Positions 55,768 to 64,000 of a stretch of 64,000 bases of DNA are shown one piece after another (within the stretch, counting starts at the first letter, position 1; every line of letters starts with the position of its first letter). Below the pieces are notes generated by a model, which ran no database searches, was not told where the DNA came from, and saw only the letters and a list, made by a program, of their open reading frames with translations. A program made the translations under genes and the position numbers. The DNA is from Sphingopyxis sp. (GTDB lineage Bacteria > Pseudomonadota > Alphaproteobacteria > Sphingomonadales > Sphingomonadaceae): positions 62,001 through 126,000 of the forward strand of contig JAEULK010000050.1 in assembly GCA_016793775.1 (NCBI GenBank), given 5' to 3'.

Positions 55768-56652
55768 CTACGCCTTGAGCTTCCAGCCCGAGGCGAGCAG
55801 GCGATAGGTGAGTACGCCCAGCACGACATTGACGCCGACAAGCGCGAGGATCGCGGTCAGGATAGGGTTCGCAATCGTCGAATCGACCGTGCCGATGAAG
55901 CCGTAGCGAAAGCCCATGATCGCATAATAAACGGGGTTGGCGTGGGCGACGCCCTGGAACGCCGGCGCCAGCCGGTCGATCGCATAAAAGGTGCCCGACA
56001 GCAGCGCGAGCGGGGTCACGACGAAGTTGGTCACCGCGGCGGCATGGTCGAACTTCTCGGCCCATACCGAAGTGATCAGCCCCAGAAAGCCGAGCATCGA
56101 CGCGCCGAGCACGCCGAAGGCGACGACCGCCCACAAATGGTCGGGCAGGATATGCACGCCGGGCCAGAGCAGCATCGCCAGCCACAGCGCAAAACCGACG
56201 AGGATCGCGCGCGTCACTGCGGCGCCGATCAGCGCGATGATGAGTTCGCCGACCGCGAGCGGCGGCATCAGATAATCGACGATCGTCCCCTGAATCTTGC
56301 CGACGAGCAGCGAGAAGGAACTATTTGCGAAGCTGTTTTGCAGCATCGCCATCATGATCAGTCCCGGTGCCACGAAATCGGCGAAGGGCACCCCGATGAC
56401 GGTCCGCCCTGCCCCGCCGAGCGCGACGGTGAAAATGACCAGGAAAAGAAGCGTCGTGATCGCCGGTGCCCAGATAGTTTGCAGCTGCACCTTGAAAAAG
56501 CGCCGCACCTCTTTGACATATAGGGCCTGCATGCCGGGCACGTTGAGCGTCCGGATATGCGGAACGCCCGGCTCCGCAAAAGGCGGGGTCGCGGCGAAAT
56601 CACCCGATACTGGGCCCGAGTCGGGGCGCGAAATTTGGGGCTGGTCGTTCAT
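55768..56652 (-). CDS. ABC-2 type transporter permease
   Basis: A 294-aa inner-membrane protein with six hydrophobic segments and the ABC-2 layout: a coupling helix (LYVKEVRRFFKVQLQTIWAPAITTLLFLVIF), then FVAPGLIMMAMLQNSFANSSFSLLVGKIQGTIVDYLMPPL and the LLSGTFYAIDRLAP reentrant region. It probably exports a polysaccharide, lipid or drug. No ATP-binding partner is beside it in the window, so the ATPase must be encoded elsewhere. Start 56652 gives the natural N-terminus; the longer frame to 57567 is antisense to gcrA. Confidence 0.88.
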   Translation of the reverse strand: MNDQPQISRPDSGPVSGDFAATPPFAEPGVPHIRTLNVPGMQALYVKEVRRFFKVQLQTIWAPAITTLLFLVIFTVALGGAGRTVIGVPFADFVAPGLIMMAMLQNSFANSSFSLLVGKIQGTIVDYLMPPLAVGELIIALIGAAVTRAILVGFALWLAMLLWPGVHILPDHLWAVVAFGVLGASMLGFLGLITSVWAEKFDHAAAVTNFVVTPLALLSGTFYAIDRLAPAFQGVAHANPVYYAIMGFRYGFIGTVDSTIANPILTAILALVGVNVVLGVLTYRLLASGWKLKA

Positions 56653-56763
56653 GGCGTTCTCGCCTATCGCCTCCCCGACTTTCCCGCAAGCCGGGCAACG
56701 ACGGCCGCGTTCCTCAGGGAGCCGCCGGACCGCCCGCATGGCGGTTTGATGAGGATTTGAAGA

Positions 56764-57459
56764 ATGTCTTGGACCGACGAGCGCATCGAGCAGCTGCGCA
56801 ATATGTGGGAAAAGGGGCTGACCGCCAGCCAGATCGCCGACGAACTCGGCGGTGTCAGCCGCAATGCGGTGATCGGCAAGGCGCATCGCCTGGGCCTGAA
56901 ATCGCGTCCGTCGCCCGTGAAGGCGACCGAGAAGGCCAAGCCCGCGAAGGTCGCGGCGCCTGCCGCGCCCAAGCCCGCAGCCCCGCCGCCCGCGCCGCGC
57001 GCTGCCGCACCCGCACCGGCACGCCCGGTCGCGGCTGTTCGCCCCGAACCCAAGCCCGCGCCGGAAGCCGACAGCGATGAAGAGGATGGCGTCGAAGCCG
57101 AAGCGCCGCGCAAGCCCGACGCCCCGCGCATCGTCTCGATCGGCCCCGGCGGCTTTATCCGCCAGGGTCCCGGCGACCAGCAGGCTCCGATTCCGCCGGC
57201 GCCGCCGCGCCGCCTGGTGCCCGCCAAGCCGAGCCCCGAGATCGCCGACAAGACGACCCTGCTCGACCTCAACGACCGCATCTGCCGCTGGCCGATGGGG
57301 CATCCGGGCGAGCCCGACTTCCACTTCTGCGGCGTCGCGGTGAACCCGGGCTTCCCCTATTGCGTCGAGCATTGCGGCCGCGCCTATCAGGCCCAGCTGC
57401 CGCGCGGCACGCGCCGCCCGCCCCCGCCGCCGCCGTTCGGAGGCCCGCGGGTCCGTTGA
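56764..57459 (+). CDS. gcrA: Cell-cycle regulator GcrA
   Basis: A 231-aa alphaproteobacterial regulator. The N-terminal helix-turn-helix (MSWTDERIEQLRNMWEKGLTASQIADELGGVSRNAVIGKAHRLGLKSR) is diagnostic. A long Ala/Pro-rich linker (residues about 50-130) leads to a C-terminal segment (DLNDRICRWPMGHPGEPDFHFCGV, YCVEHCGRAY) with five or more Cys/His that binds sigma-70 region 2 in the family. GcrA works with CcrM methylation at GANTC sites to activate S-phase genes. It starts 112 bp from the divergent ABC permease. Confidence 0.96.
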   Translation: MSWTDERIEQLRNMWEKGLTASQIADELGGVSRNAVIGKAHRLGLKSRPSPVKATEKAKPAKVAAPAAPKPAAPPPAPRAAAPAPARPVAAVRPEPKPAPEADSDEEDGVEAEAPRKPDAPRIVSIGPGGFIRQGPGDQQAPIPPAPPRRLVPAKPSPEIADKTTLLDLNDRICRWPMGHPGEPDFHFCGVAVNPGFPYCVEHCGRAYQAQLPRGTRRPPPPPPFGGPRVR

Positions 57460-57469
57460 GCTGCGTCCC

Positions 57470-57865
57470 TTGAGGTCGTTTACGCAGGATTTCGCTTTCG
57501 CCCGCGCGCTCGGCCTCCGCATGGTCGAGCGCGGCGAGGGCCGCTGCACGATGGCGATCGAGATCAACGCCGCGCAGCATTTCAGCCCGCAAGGCGCCGC
57601 GCATGGCGGCGTCGCCTATGGCCTGGCCGATTCCGCCATGGGTGGCGCGGTCACCAGCCTGCTACCCGACGACCGATGGTGCGCGACGCTGGAAATCAAG
57701 TTCAACTATCATGTCCGCGTCGTCGAAGGGTTGCTGACCTGCGAAGCCTCCGTTCTCCACAGCGGAAAGCGCATCGCCAATGTCGAGGCGCGGCTCTATC
57801 AGGGGGGCCGGCTGGTCAGCAGCGCCAATGGCAATTTCGCGATTTTTGCCGCACCGACCGCCTGA
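57470..57865 (+). CDS. PaaI-type hotdog thioesterase
   Basis: A 131-aa hotdog-fold protein: LGLRMVERGEGRCTMAIEINAAQHFSPQGAAHGGVAYGLADSAMGGAV holds the HGG turn and the long helix, followed by strands ATLEIKFNYHVRVVEGLLTCEASVLHSGKRIANVEARLYQGGRLVSSANGNFAIF. It should hydrolyse acyl-CoA or phenylacetyl-CoA type thioesters. TTG 57470 is taken as start, 10 bp after gcrA; ATG 57521 would cut the first helix. Probably read with gcrA. Confidence 0.85.
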   Translation: MRSFTQDFAFARALGLRMVERGEGRCTMAIEINAAQHFSPQGAAHGGVAYGLADSAMGGAVTSLLPDDRWCATLEIKFNYHVRVVEGLLTCEASVLHSGKRIANVEARLYQGGRLVSSANGNFAIFAAPTA

Positions 57866-57869
57866 TAGG

Positions 57870-57904
57870 GAAAAGGCGCCGAACCGCTTGCCGGTCCGGC
57901 GCCT
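57870..57904 (-). terminator. Rho-independent terminator of the outer-membrane barrel gene
   Basis: AGGCGCCG pairs with CGGCGCCT, with an inner ACCG/CGGT pair and a short loop. On the minus strand it runs into TTTTCCC. It lies between convergent genes and may end both transcripts; the plus-strand tail (CCCTTAAATC) is weaker. Confidence 0.75.
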
Positions 57905-57934
57905 CCCTTAAATCTTCCGCAGTTTGCCAACCAT

Positions 57935-58771
57935 CTAGAAGCGGAAGTTCAAACTCGCGCGCACGCTGTGGGTACGAAATTTATCGTCGCCCCGCTTCAT
58001 GTCGGTGCCGCCGCCATTGAGCAAGAAGGGGTTGGTCGGCGGTGCGGTACCCGGCCCGACATTCACGACGAAATCATCGTCCTGGATGTCGGTGTAAAGA
58101 TATTCGAGACCGAGCGAGATATTCCTGGTGAGCATCGCCTCGGCGCCGCCGCCCGCGACATAGCCCCAGCCGTTGGTCCGGCCATTGTCGGCGAAGCTGT
58201 TGACGCTGTTGGTGGTCGAGAATCTATTGTCGAGCTTCGCATAGGCGCCGCCACCCGTCGCATAGAAGAGCACCCCGCCGCCCGGCGTATAGCCCGCCCG
58301 CAGCCGCGCATTGGCCTGATAATCGGCCGAGCGGTTGAAGCGATAGGTGGCGGGGGTCGACGAAAAGCCCGTCACGCTGTCGCTGGCTTCGCTGCGGCCG
58401 CCTTCGAGCACCGCGCCGACGACGAAATTGCCCATGCGCTTGTCGTAACCGAGCTTGCCGAAATATTCGAAGCCGTCCTTGTCGTTGCGACAGTTCAGAT
58501 TGGCGGTGCCGGTCGGCGAACCCCCGCAGAAGCCGGGCAAAAAGGCATCCACGCCGCCCGACGTGTTGACCGTATCGCCGAACGTTCCGTCGCGGTTGGT
58601 GTCGAATACCAAGGTTTCGCGGCCGTCGTTCGGCTGGACCGTGTAGCCGCCGGTGACGCCGACATAGGGGCCGTCAAAGTCCTGCGACGCGTCGCGTTCG
58701 GTCTGGGCGAAGGCCGGGGTGGCGAGCGTGATCGCCGCCGCCGAAGCAGCGAGGAGAGAGAGGATTTTCAT
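57935..58771 (-). CDS. Outer-membrane beta-barrel protein
   Basis: A 278-aa protein with signal peptide MKILSLLAASAAAITLATPAFA and the porin-opacity (Omp25/OmpW-like) barrel: DGPYVGVTGGYTVQPND, GRSEASDSVTG, ANARLRAGYTPGGGVLFYATGGGAYAKL, NGWGYVAGGGAEAMLTRNISLGLEYLYTDI and a C-terminal VRASLNFRF ending in Phe as outer-membrane proteins do. Two Cys (in FCGGS and LNCRN) may form a loop disulfide. Role is structural or porin-like; the substrate is unknown. Confidence 0.9.
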   Translation of the reverse strand: MKILSLLAASAAAITLATPAFAQTERDASQDFDGPYVGVTGGYTVQPNDGRETLVFDTNRDGTFGDTVNTSGGVDAFLPGFCGGSPTGTANLNCRNDKDGFEYFGKLGYDKRMGNFVVGAVLEGGRSEASDSVTGFSSTPATYRFNRSADYQANARLRAGYTPGGGVLFYATGGGAYAKLDNRFSTTNSVNSFADNGRTNGWGYVAGGGAEAMLTRNISLGLEYLYTDIQDDDFVVNVGPGTAPPTNPFLLNGGGTDMKRGDDKFRTHSVRASLNFRF

Positions 58772-58911
58772 GATTTAACTCCACTTTTTGAATGACTTTG
58801 CGTCAGCGGAAGAACCCGGCCCGCACAGCGGAAGTTCCGCCCCGTTCGGAAAACGGGATGAAGCGAGCCGGCGTGGTGCGTCGCAACGGGTCTCGAAATC
58901 GGCGCTCGACG

Positions 58912-60396
58912 CTACGCCTTCGGCGCCGATCTTTTGATCGCGGCGGGCGCGAAGGCGATCGATCCGGTCGCCGATACGGTGAAGCGATAGGCCTCGTTCA
59001 TCCCCTTCTTGCCGCTGTGGGTGAAAGCCAGAACCCGCTCGCCGTCGGTGCGGATATGGACGATGCCGAAATTGGTCCGTTCGAACCCTTCGAACCGCCG
59101 TTCCGGGTTGCCATCACGCGCGGGCTGCATCACGGTGCCGCGATAGGCGAAAAAGGCGGCAAGTTCGGTATTGAAGATCACCGCCGGCGTGCCCCGCGAT
59201 GCCTGGCCCAGCGCCGCCATCAGCGTCGCGCGCGGGTGGATATATTCCTTGGCCTCGCTCTCGTCGCCCGACGAGATCAGCGACACCACCGAGCTCGCCT
59301 CGCGCAGATAGGCCATTTCGAAATCGGCGGCGCCATGGTGCGGCACCTTCAATATCTCGGCGGTCAAGGACGCCTGCGGCATCGCCTGCCGCAGCATCGC
59401 CATCGATTCATGATTGAGGTCGCCGGTCAACAGGAAGCGGACATTGCCATAGCGCATTCGGAAACTGATCGAATGGCCGTTGATCGTATGCGACGCCGAC
59501 ACCGATCCGCCGGTCGGCGGCACCGTCCCGGTCATCAGGCTGGCGTCATCGGGCGGGTCGCGGAAAAAGCGTAGCGCCGGACTACCATCCACGGTCTCCG
59601 AAATCGGCCCGTGCAATTCGACGAACACGCCCTCCTGGGCCAGAAAATCGAAGGCGTCGCCCTGCAAATGGTCGATCCGCCGCACCGCGATCGGGGCCCC
59701 GGTCGCCGCCTGCGTCCGCGCATCCCAATGGTCGAGCGTCGCGCACCAGGTGGCGAACGGGCCGTTGCGGTCGATTTCGGCGACCGTGCGCGGATCGTCG
59801 GCGAGTTCGGTCGCGAAGCTGATCCCGCCGACCTTCTTGCTCGCGCCGAACATCTCGGCATCGGGACGTCGCGCGCCGCCGGGCTTGGTCGTCGGTCGCT
59901 TGACCAGGCCGTTGTGGAACACCCGCTTCGGCGCCAGGAACAGCGCCTTGCCGGGCCGCGTGTCGGTTTCGGATTTGCGGATATCGGTGAGCCCGTCGAA
60001 ATGATCGGCGTCGCCATGGGTGACGATGATCGCATCGACGATCTTCGGCGCCGCCGCGCTGCTGTTCGGAAAGCGCGTCGCGGCGTGCCGCGCGAACAAT
60101 TTATTATCGCCGCCGTCGATGAAGATCGTCTGGCCGCCGGCGGTTTCGATGATCATGCCGTCGCCCTGCTGGACGTCGATCATCGACAGGCGCAGGATCG
60201 GGGTAGATCGCAGCGCCGTCCGCGCGTCGACGAAGCCGCTCCATGCCTGGCCGAACTGCCCGACCATCGACACGCGCATCTTGCCCGCGACATCGCCCGC
60301 CGGATCGCGCTCGACGGCATCGCCCCAATAATGTTCCCAGGTCGAGCCGTCGTCGCGGCGCAGCAGCACGATATCGTCGTCGAGATAGTCGGTCAT
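58912..60396 (-). CDS. Metallo-beta-lactamase-fold hydrolase, ComEC C-terminal-like
   Basis: A 494-aa soluble protein. Residues about 68-140 start the MBL fold (LRLSMIDVQQGDGMIIETAGGQTIFIDGGDN) and contain the metal-binding THGDADHFDGL motif (HxDxDH). Later pieces RFLLTGDLNHESM and ILKVPHHGAADF are the other metal ligands, in the order seen in ComEC/Rec2-type nucleases and lone MBL proteins. No membrane segment is present, so it is not a DNA channel. A nuclease activity is possible but unproven. It diverges from parE, about 107 bp apart. Confidence 0.85.
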   Translation of the reverse strand: MTDYLDDDIVLLRRDDGSTWEHYWGDAVERDPAGDVAGKMRVSMVGQFGQAWSGFVDARTALRSTPILRLSMIDVQQGDGMIIETAGGQTIFIDGGDNKLFARHAATRFPNSSAAAPKIVDAIIVTHGDADHFDGLTDIRKSETDTRPGKALFLAPKRVFHNGLVKRPTTKPGGARRPDAEMFGASKKVGGISFATELADDPRTVAEIDRNGPFATWCATLDHWDARTQAATGAPIAVRRIDHLQGDAFDFLAQEGVFVELHGPISETVDGSPALRFFRDPPDDASLMTGTVPPTGGSVSASHTINGHSISFRMRYGNVRFLLTGDLNHESMAMLRQAMPQASLTAEILKVPHHGAADFEMAYLREASSVVSLISSGDESEAKEYIHPRATLMAALGQASRGTPAVIFNTELAAFFAYRGTVMQPARDGNPERRFEGFERTNFGIVHIRTDGERVLAFTHSGKKGMNEAYRFTVSATGSIAFAPAAIKRSAPKA

Positions 60397-60503
60397 GGCA
60401 CCCCTCCTCCGCCGTCAATCCAGTCTAGCACCCCGCCGATGACAAGTATGGGACGAAAGCGCCACGGATGCCCTTGCCACCGCGACTCCCCGCCCCCTAT
60501 AGC

Positions 60504-62489
60504 ATGGCCATGAGTCACGATTTGTTCGACGGCAACACGCCCGCCACCGACAGCTACAACGCCTCGCAGATCGAGGTTCTCGAAGGCCTGGAACCGGTGC
60601 GCCGCCGCCCCGGCATGTATATCGGCGGCACCGACGAGCGCGCGCTCCACCACCTTGCCGCCGAAGTGATCGACAACAGCATGGACGAGGCGGTCGCGGG
60701 GCACGCGAGCCGCATCGAAATCACCCTCGACGCCGGGAACCGCCTGACCGTCGTCGACAACGGCCGCGGCATGCCGGTCGACCCGCATCCCAAATTCCCC
60801 GGCAAGTCGGCGCTGGAAGTCATCATGACCATGCTCCACTCGGGCGGCAAGTTCGAGGGGAAAGCCTATGCGACATCGGGTGGCCTCCACGGCGTCGGAG
60901 TCAGCGTCGTCAACGCGCTGTCGGTCGACACGGTGATCGAGGTTGCGCGCAACAAATTGCTGTACCGCCAGCGTTTCTCGCGCGGCGCCCCGCAGGGCGG
61001 GCTCGAGGAGCTCGGGCCGACGCCGAACCGGCGCGGCACCAGCGTGTCCTTCGTTCCCGACACCGAGATATTCGGCGACCATGGCCGCTTCAAACCCCAG
61101 CGCCTCTATCGCATGGCGCGGTCGAAGGCCTATCTGTTCGCGGGTGTCGAGATCCGCTGGAAATGCGCGCCCGAACTGATCGGCGACGATACGCCCGCCG
61201 AAGCGACCTTCCAGTTCCCCGGCGGCCTCGCCGATCATTTGAAGGAACAGATCGGTACGCGCGAATGCGCGACCGCCGAGCCCTTCATCGGGCGCCAGGA
61301 TTTTCCGAACGATCAGGGCCGCGCCGAATGGGCGATCGCCTGGCCGCTCTGGTCCGACGGATCGTACAGCTGGTATTGCAACACCATCCCGACGCCCGCG
61401 GGCGGCACGCATGAGGCGGGGCTTCGCTCGGCGCTGACCAAGGGGCTGCGCGCCTTCGGCGAGCTGATCGGGCAGAAAAAGGCGGCGCAGATCACCGCAG
61501 AGGACGTGTTCAACGGCGGCGAGATGATGCTGTCGGTCTTCATCCGCGACCCGCAGTTCCAGAGCCAGACCAAGGACCGCCTCTCCAGTCCCGAGGCCGC
61601 GCGCCTCACCGAAAATGCGGTGCGCGACCATTTCGATCATTTCCTGTCGGACAATATGGACCGCGGCCGCGCGCTGCTCGGCCTGATCCTCGAACGCATG
61701 GACGAACGCCTCAAGCGCAAGGCCGAGCGCGAGGTCAAGCGTAAGACCGCCACCAGCGGGCGCAAGCTGCGCCTGCCCGGAAAACTTACCGACTGCGCCA
61801 ATGACGGGCCCGAGGGCACCGAATTGTTCATCGTCGAAGGCGACAGCGCCGGCGGCAGCGCCAAGCAGGCGCGCGACCGCAAGACGCAGGCGATCCTGCC
61901 GATCCGCGGCAAGATTTTGAACGTCGCCAGCGCCAGCGCCGACAAGATCCGCGCCAACACCGAGATCGCCGACCTCGCGCTCGCGCTCGGCTGCGGGATG
62001 CGCAAGGACTGCGATTCCGACCGGCTGCGCTACGAAAAGATCGTCATCATGACCGACGCCGACGTCGACGGCGCGCATATCGCGACCTTGCTGATGACCT
62101 TCTTTTTTCAGGAAATGCCCGACATCGTCCGCAATGGGCATGTCTATCTCGCGCAGCCGCCGCTCTATCGCCTGACCGCTGGCAGCACCTCGGCCTATGC
62201 CCGCGACGACGCGCATCGCGCCGAGATCGAAGCGACGCTGTTCAAGGGCAAGAAGGTCGAGGTCGGCCGCTTCAAAGGCTTGGGAGAAATGAACCCCAAC
62301 CAGTTGAAAGAAACGACAATGGACCCAGCGACGCGCTCGATGCTGCGCGTCACGCTGCCGCAGGAATATGAGGAGCGGCATCTGGTGAAGGACCTCGTCG
62401 ACCGGCTGATGGGCAAGCATCCCGAGCATCGTTTCCAGTTCATCCAAGCCAATGCCGCGAGCCTCGACGAGGCAGCGATCGATGCCTGA
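60504..62489 (+). CDS. parE: DNA topoisomerase IV subunit B (ParE)
   Basis: A 661-aa GHKL-ATPase topoisomerase subunit. It has the ATP site (EVIDNSMDEAVAGHASRIEI, VVDNGRGMPVDPHPKFPGKSALEVIMTMLHSGGKF, then TSGGLHGVGVSVVNAL), the transducer and the TOPRIM domain (LFIVEGDSAGGSAKQARDR, IMTDADVDGAHIATLLMTFFF) ending RFKGLGEMNPNQLKETTMDP. It decatenates daughter chromosomes together with ParC. DNA gyrase B would be longer. ATG 60504 or 60510 are both possible starts. Confidence 0.96.
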   Translation: MAMSHDLFDGNTPATDSYNASQIEVLEGLEPVRRRPGMYIGGTDERALHHLAAEVIDNSMDEAVAGHASRIEITLDAGNRLTVVDNGRGMPVDPHPKFPGKSALEVIMTMLHSGGKFEGKAYATSGGLHGVGVSVVNALSVDTVIEVARNKLLYRQRFSRGAPQGGLEELGPTPNRRGTSVSFVPDTEIFGDHGRFKPQRLYRMARSKAYLFAGVEIRWKCAPELIGDDTPAEATFQFPGGLADHLKEQIGTRECATAEPFIGRQDFPNDQGRAEWAIAWPLWSDGSYSWYCNTIPTPAGGTHEAGLRSALTKGLRAFGELIGQKKAAQITAEDVFNGGEMMLSVFIRDPQFQSQTKDRLSSPEAARLTENAVRDHFDHFLSDNMDRGRALLGLILERMDERLKRKAEREVKRKTATSGRKLRLPGKLTDCANDGPEGTELFIVEGDSAGGSAKQARDRKTQAILPIRGKILNVASASADKIRANTEIADLALALGCGMRKDCDSDRLRYEKIVIMTDADVDGAHIATLLMTFFFQEMPDIVRNGHVYLAQPPLYRLTAGSTSAYARDDAHRAEIEATLFKGKKVEVGRFKGLGEMNPNQLKETTMDPATRSMLRVTLPQEYEERHLVKDLVDRLMGKHPEHRFQFIQANAASLDEAAIDA

Positions 62490-62856
62490 CGATCGCTCAC
62501 GCCCTGCTTCGACGACACTCTATCGCACGGGATCCCTCGCAGTTTTGATGCTGGCGGCTACATTCGGAGCGTCTCCGTCAAAGGCGAATGATGGCGCCGA
62601 ACTCGATCTGGCTCGACTTCACCTTTTTCCGTCTGAAGCGATTCGGGTCGGCGAGACGAAGAAACGCAAATCGTTCGACAGCAATCGCAGGATCAGCAGC
62701 AAATCATATCCGGTCGCACTTTCCTACGGCGACGCATCCGTTACGGTTTTGGGATATGATTCCAACTCTGAAACGATGACGTATCGGGTCGACAAAAATC
62801 TGATCGAGCGGCCCGCCGGCGTGCAGTGGGTCACATCGTCGGGGTATCTTGGATAA
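62482..62856 (+). CDS. Small exported protein of unknown function
   Basis: A 124-aa protein beginning MPDDRSRPAS, with a hydrophobic export segment (TGSLAVLMLAATFGASPSKAND, cut near residue 37). The mature part is charged and strand-rich (LDLARLHLFPSEAIRVGETKK, SYGDASVTVLGYDSNSETMTYRVDKN). ATG 62482 overlaps the parE stop by 8 bp, which suggests coupling to parE. The base composition is lower in G+C than its neighbours, a hint of recent acquisition. I do not recognise the family. Confidence 0.6.
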   Translation: MPDDRSRPASTTLYRTGSLAVLMLAATFGASPSKANDGAELDLARLHLFPSEAIRVGETKKRKSFDSNRRISSKSYPVALSYGDASVTVLGYDSNSETMTYRVDKNLIERPAGVQWVTSSGYLG

Positions 62857-62963
62857 ACGATGCTCATCTACGAATGATCGCCTCTGCCGACTTGTGCGAC
62901 CCGCCGCGCCGCCGCCCTGCTCCGCGCCCAGATCGACCGCGCGGCCACGACAGGAGATACCGA

Positions 62964-64000
62964 ATGAAGCCCCTTCATGCTACGCTACTCGCCGCCGCGA
63001 TGCTCTTCCCCGGCGCCGCCGCTACGGCGCAGCAGACACCCGAAACCGCCGCCGCGGCGGCCACGGCCTTCGACCGCCGTGCCGCCCAGCTGGTCGATCT
63101 CCTGACCGGCAAGATCGCGTTCGGCGACTATTTCGACGCCAGCTTTCAGGCGGTGCTGCCCGAGGCGCAGTTCAGGGCGGTGAATACCAGCCTGGTCGCG
63201 CAATATGGCCAGCCGGTGGCCGTCGAAAAGGCGACCTCGACCGACGGGCGCTCGGGCATCGTGCTCCTGCGCTTCGAGCGCGGCGTCGCGACGATATTGC
63301 TCGACGTGACCGCCGCGGCCGACCAAAAAGTGTTCGGCCTGCGCGTCACGGGCTTTGCGGTCAGCGGCGACAGTTTCGACAAGGTCGCCACCGAGATCGG
63401 CGCGCTGCCGGGTAGCACCGGATTCCTCGTCGCGGAGGTCGAGGGCAACGGCTTCAAACCGCTTGCCGCTGCCCGCCCCGACCGCCAATTCGCGATCGGC
63501 TCGACCTTCAAACTCTATATTCTCGACGAATTGGCGGCACAGGTGGCGGCCGGGCAACGGAAATGGTCCGACGTCGTGCCGCTGTCGCACGCCAGCTTCT
63601 CGTCGGCGGGAACCGCCAACTGGCCCAAGGACATGCCGGTCACGCTGCAAACGCTCGCCAACTGGATGATTTCGGTCAGCGACAATGGCGCGACCGACAC
63701 GCTGATCCACCTGCTCGGCCGCGAGAGGATCGAGGCGCGGATGACGGCCGCGGGGCACAGCGATCCGTCGCGCAACATCCCGTTCCTGACGACCGTTGAA
63801 GCCTTTGCGCTGAAAGGCAATAATTTCACCGCCGAACGCGCCGCCTTCATCGCTGCGAACGACAAGGCGCAGCGCAAGCTGCTCGATGCCGACAAGGACC
63901 GCCTGATCCTGGCCAATGTCGATGGCGTCAGCTTCGGCGGCGCGCCGCGCTTCATCGACAGTCTGGAATGGTTCGCCAGCCCCGACGACATCGCGCGCGC
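62964..64000 (+). CDS. Class A beta-lactamase-like serine hydrolase (cut by window end)
   Basis: An exported protein of at least 345 aa, open at the window end. Signal peptide MKPLHATLLAAAMLFPGAAATAQ. A first domain (about 30-150, ending before STGFLVAEVEG) looks like the small DUF3887-type fold. The hydrolase domain has the S-x-x-K motif STFK at 180-183 (Ser180 nucleophile) and SDN at 239-241. The start is ATG 62964, with AGGAGA upstream. The Lys-Thr-Gly motif and the Glu166 region lie beyond or near the window end, so true beta-lactamase activity cannot be judged; esterase or peptidase relatives share this pattern. Confidence 0.85.
   Translation, partial: MKPLHATLLAAAMLFPGAAATAQQTPETAAAAATAFDRRAAQLVDLLTGKIAFGDYFDASFQAVLPEAQFRAVNTSLVAQYGQPVAVEKATSTDGRSGIVLLRFERGVATILLDVTAAADQKVFGLRVTGFAVSGDSFDKVATEIGALPGSTGFLVAEVEGNGFKPLAAARPDRQFAIGSTFKLYILDELAAQVAAGQRKWSDVVPLSHASFSSAGTANWPKDMPVTLQTLANWMISVSDNGATDTLIHLLGRERIEARMTAAGHSDPSRNIPFLTTVEAFALKGNNFTAERAAFIAANDKAQRKLLDADKDRLILANVDGVSFGGAPRFIDSLEWFASPDDIAR

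Overview
The window is high-GC DNA from an alphaproteobacterium, most likely a sphingomonad (Sphingopyxis or a close relative). This is an inference from gene content: GcrA, an ECF sigma/FecR/STN-type TonB receptor set, a bacterial Cdc48-type AAA ATPase, a DUF1905 protein, GST, CaiB and acyl-CoA dehydrogenase genes, and many short ATGA/TGATG gene overlaps. No rRNA, CRISPR array, transposase or phage structural module was seen.

Layout. 1-10.5 kb is housekeeping: the ftsH 3' end, a DUF3800 protein, rpoZ, a phospholipase D-type synthase converging on a phospholipid methyltransferase, an MFS transporter converging on a two-ring Cdc48 ATPase, a LysR regulator, tRNA-Thr, a 46-aa ORF, a DUF1905 protein, a secreted cyclophilin and tRNA-Ser(GGA). 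10.6-16.4 kb is a tripartite RND efflux operon on the minus strand. 16.6-19.9 kb is an autotransporter with a strong terminator. 20.1-24.1 kb is a FecI/FecR/TonB-receptor signalling unit. 24.2-26.7 kb holds two acyl-CoA dehydrogenases, one flanked by REP-like inverted repeat pairs.

26.8-38.5 kb is the most unusual part. Twelve paralogous secreted proteins of the phage-tail-collar (microcystin-dependent protein) type lie on the minus strand in four three-gene operons. Each operon has the same subtype order, called C-B-A here. Each is preceded by nearly the same promoter (TTTGAC, 17 nt, TAGCTT or TAGCGT) 31-33 nt before the start codon. All twelve proteins carry one HxH motif and two cysteines at almost fixed spacing. 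TadE and TadG genes and a Phd-like/PAS/PAS protein sit between the third and fourth operon.

38.5-44.0 kb holds a GST, a CaiB-type CoA transferase and a large TolB-like/amidohydrolase fusion. 44.2-52.0 kb is a compact VirB operon (virB2-3-4-6-8-9-10-11) with no virB1, virB5, virB7, virD4 or relaxase gene seen, followed by two paralogous secreted beta-helix proteins. 54.4-64 kb returns to housekeeping: tRNA-Ser(CGA), a Yip1-family protein, an HspQ-like protein, an ABC-2 permease, gcrA, a thioesterase, an outer-membrane barrel, a metallo-beta-lactamase-fold protein, parE, a small exported protein and a class A beta-lactamase-like protein cut by the window end.

How the parts fit together: much of the window concerns the cell envelope (efflux, autotransporter, TonB signalling, VirB channel, Tad-related proteins, beta-helix proteins, collar proteins). 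The four collar operons look co-expressed and built to make three different subunits in matched amounts. Their function cannot be read from the sequence.
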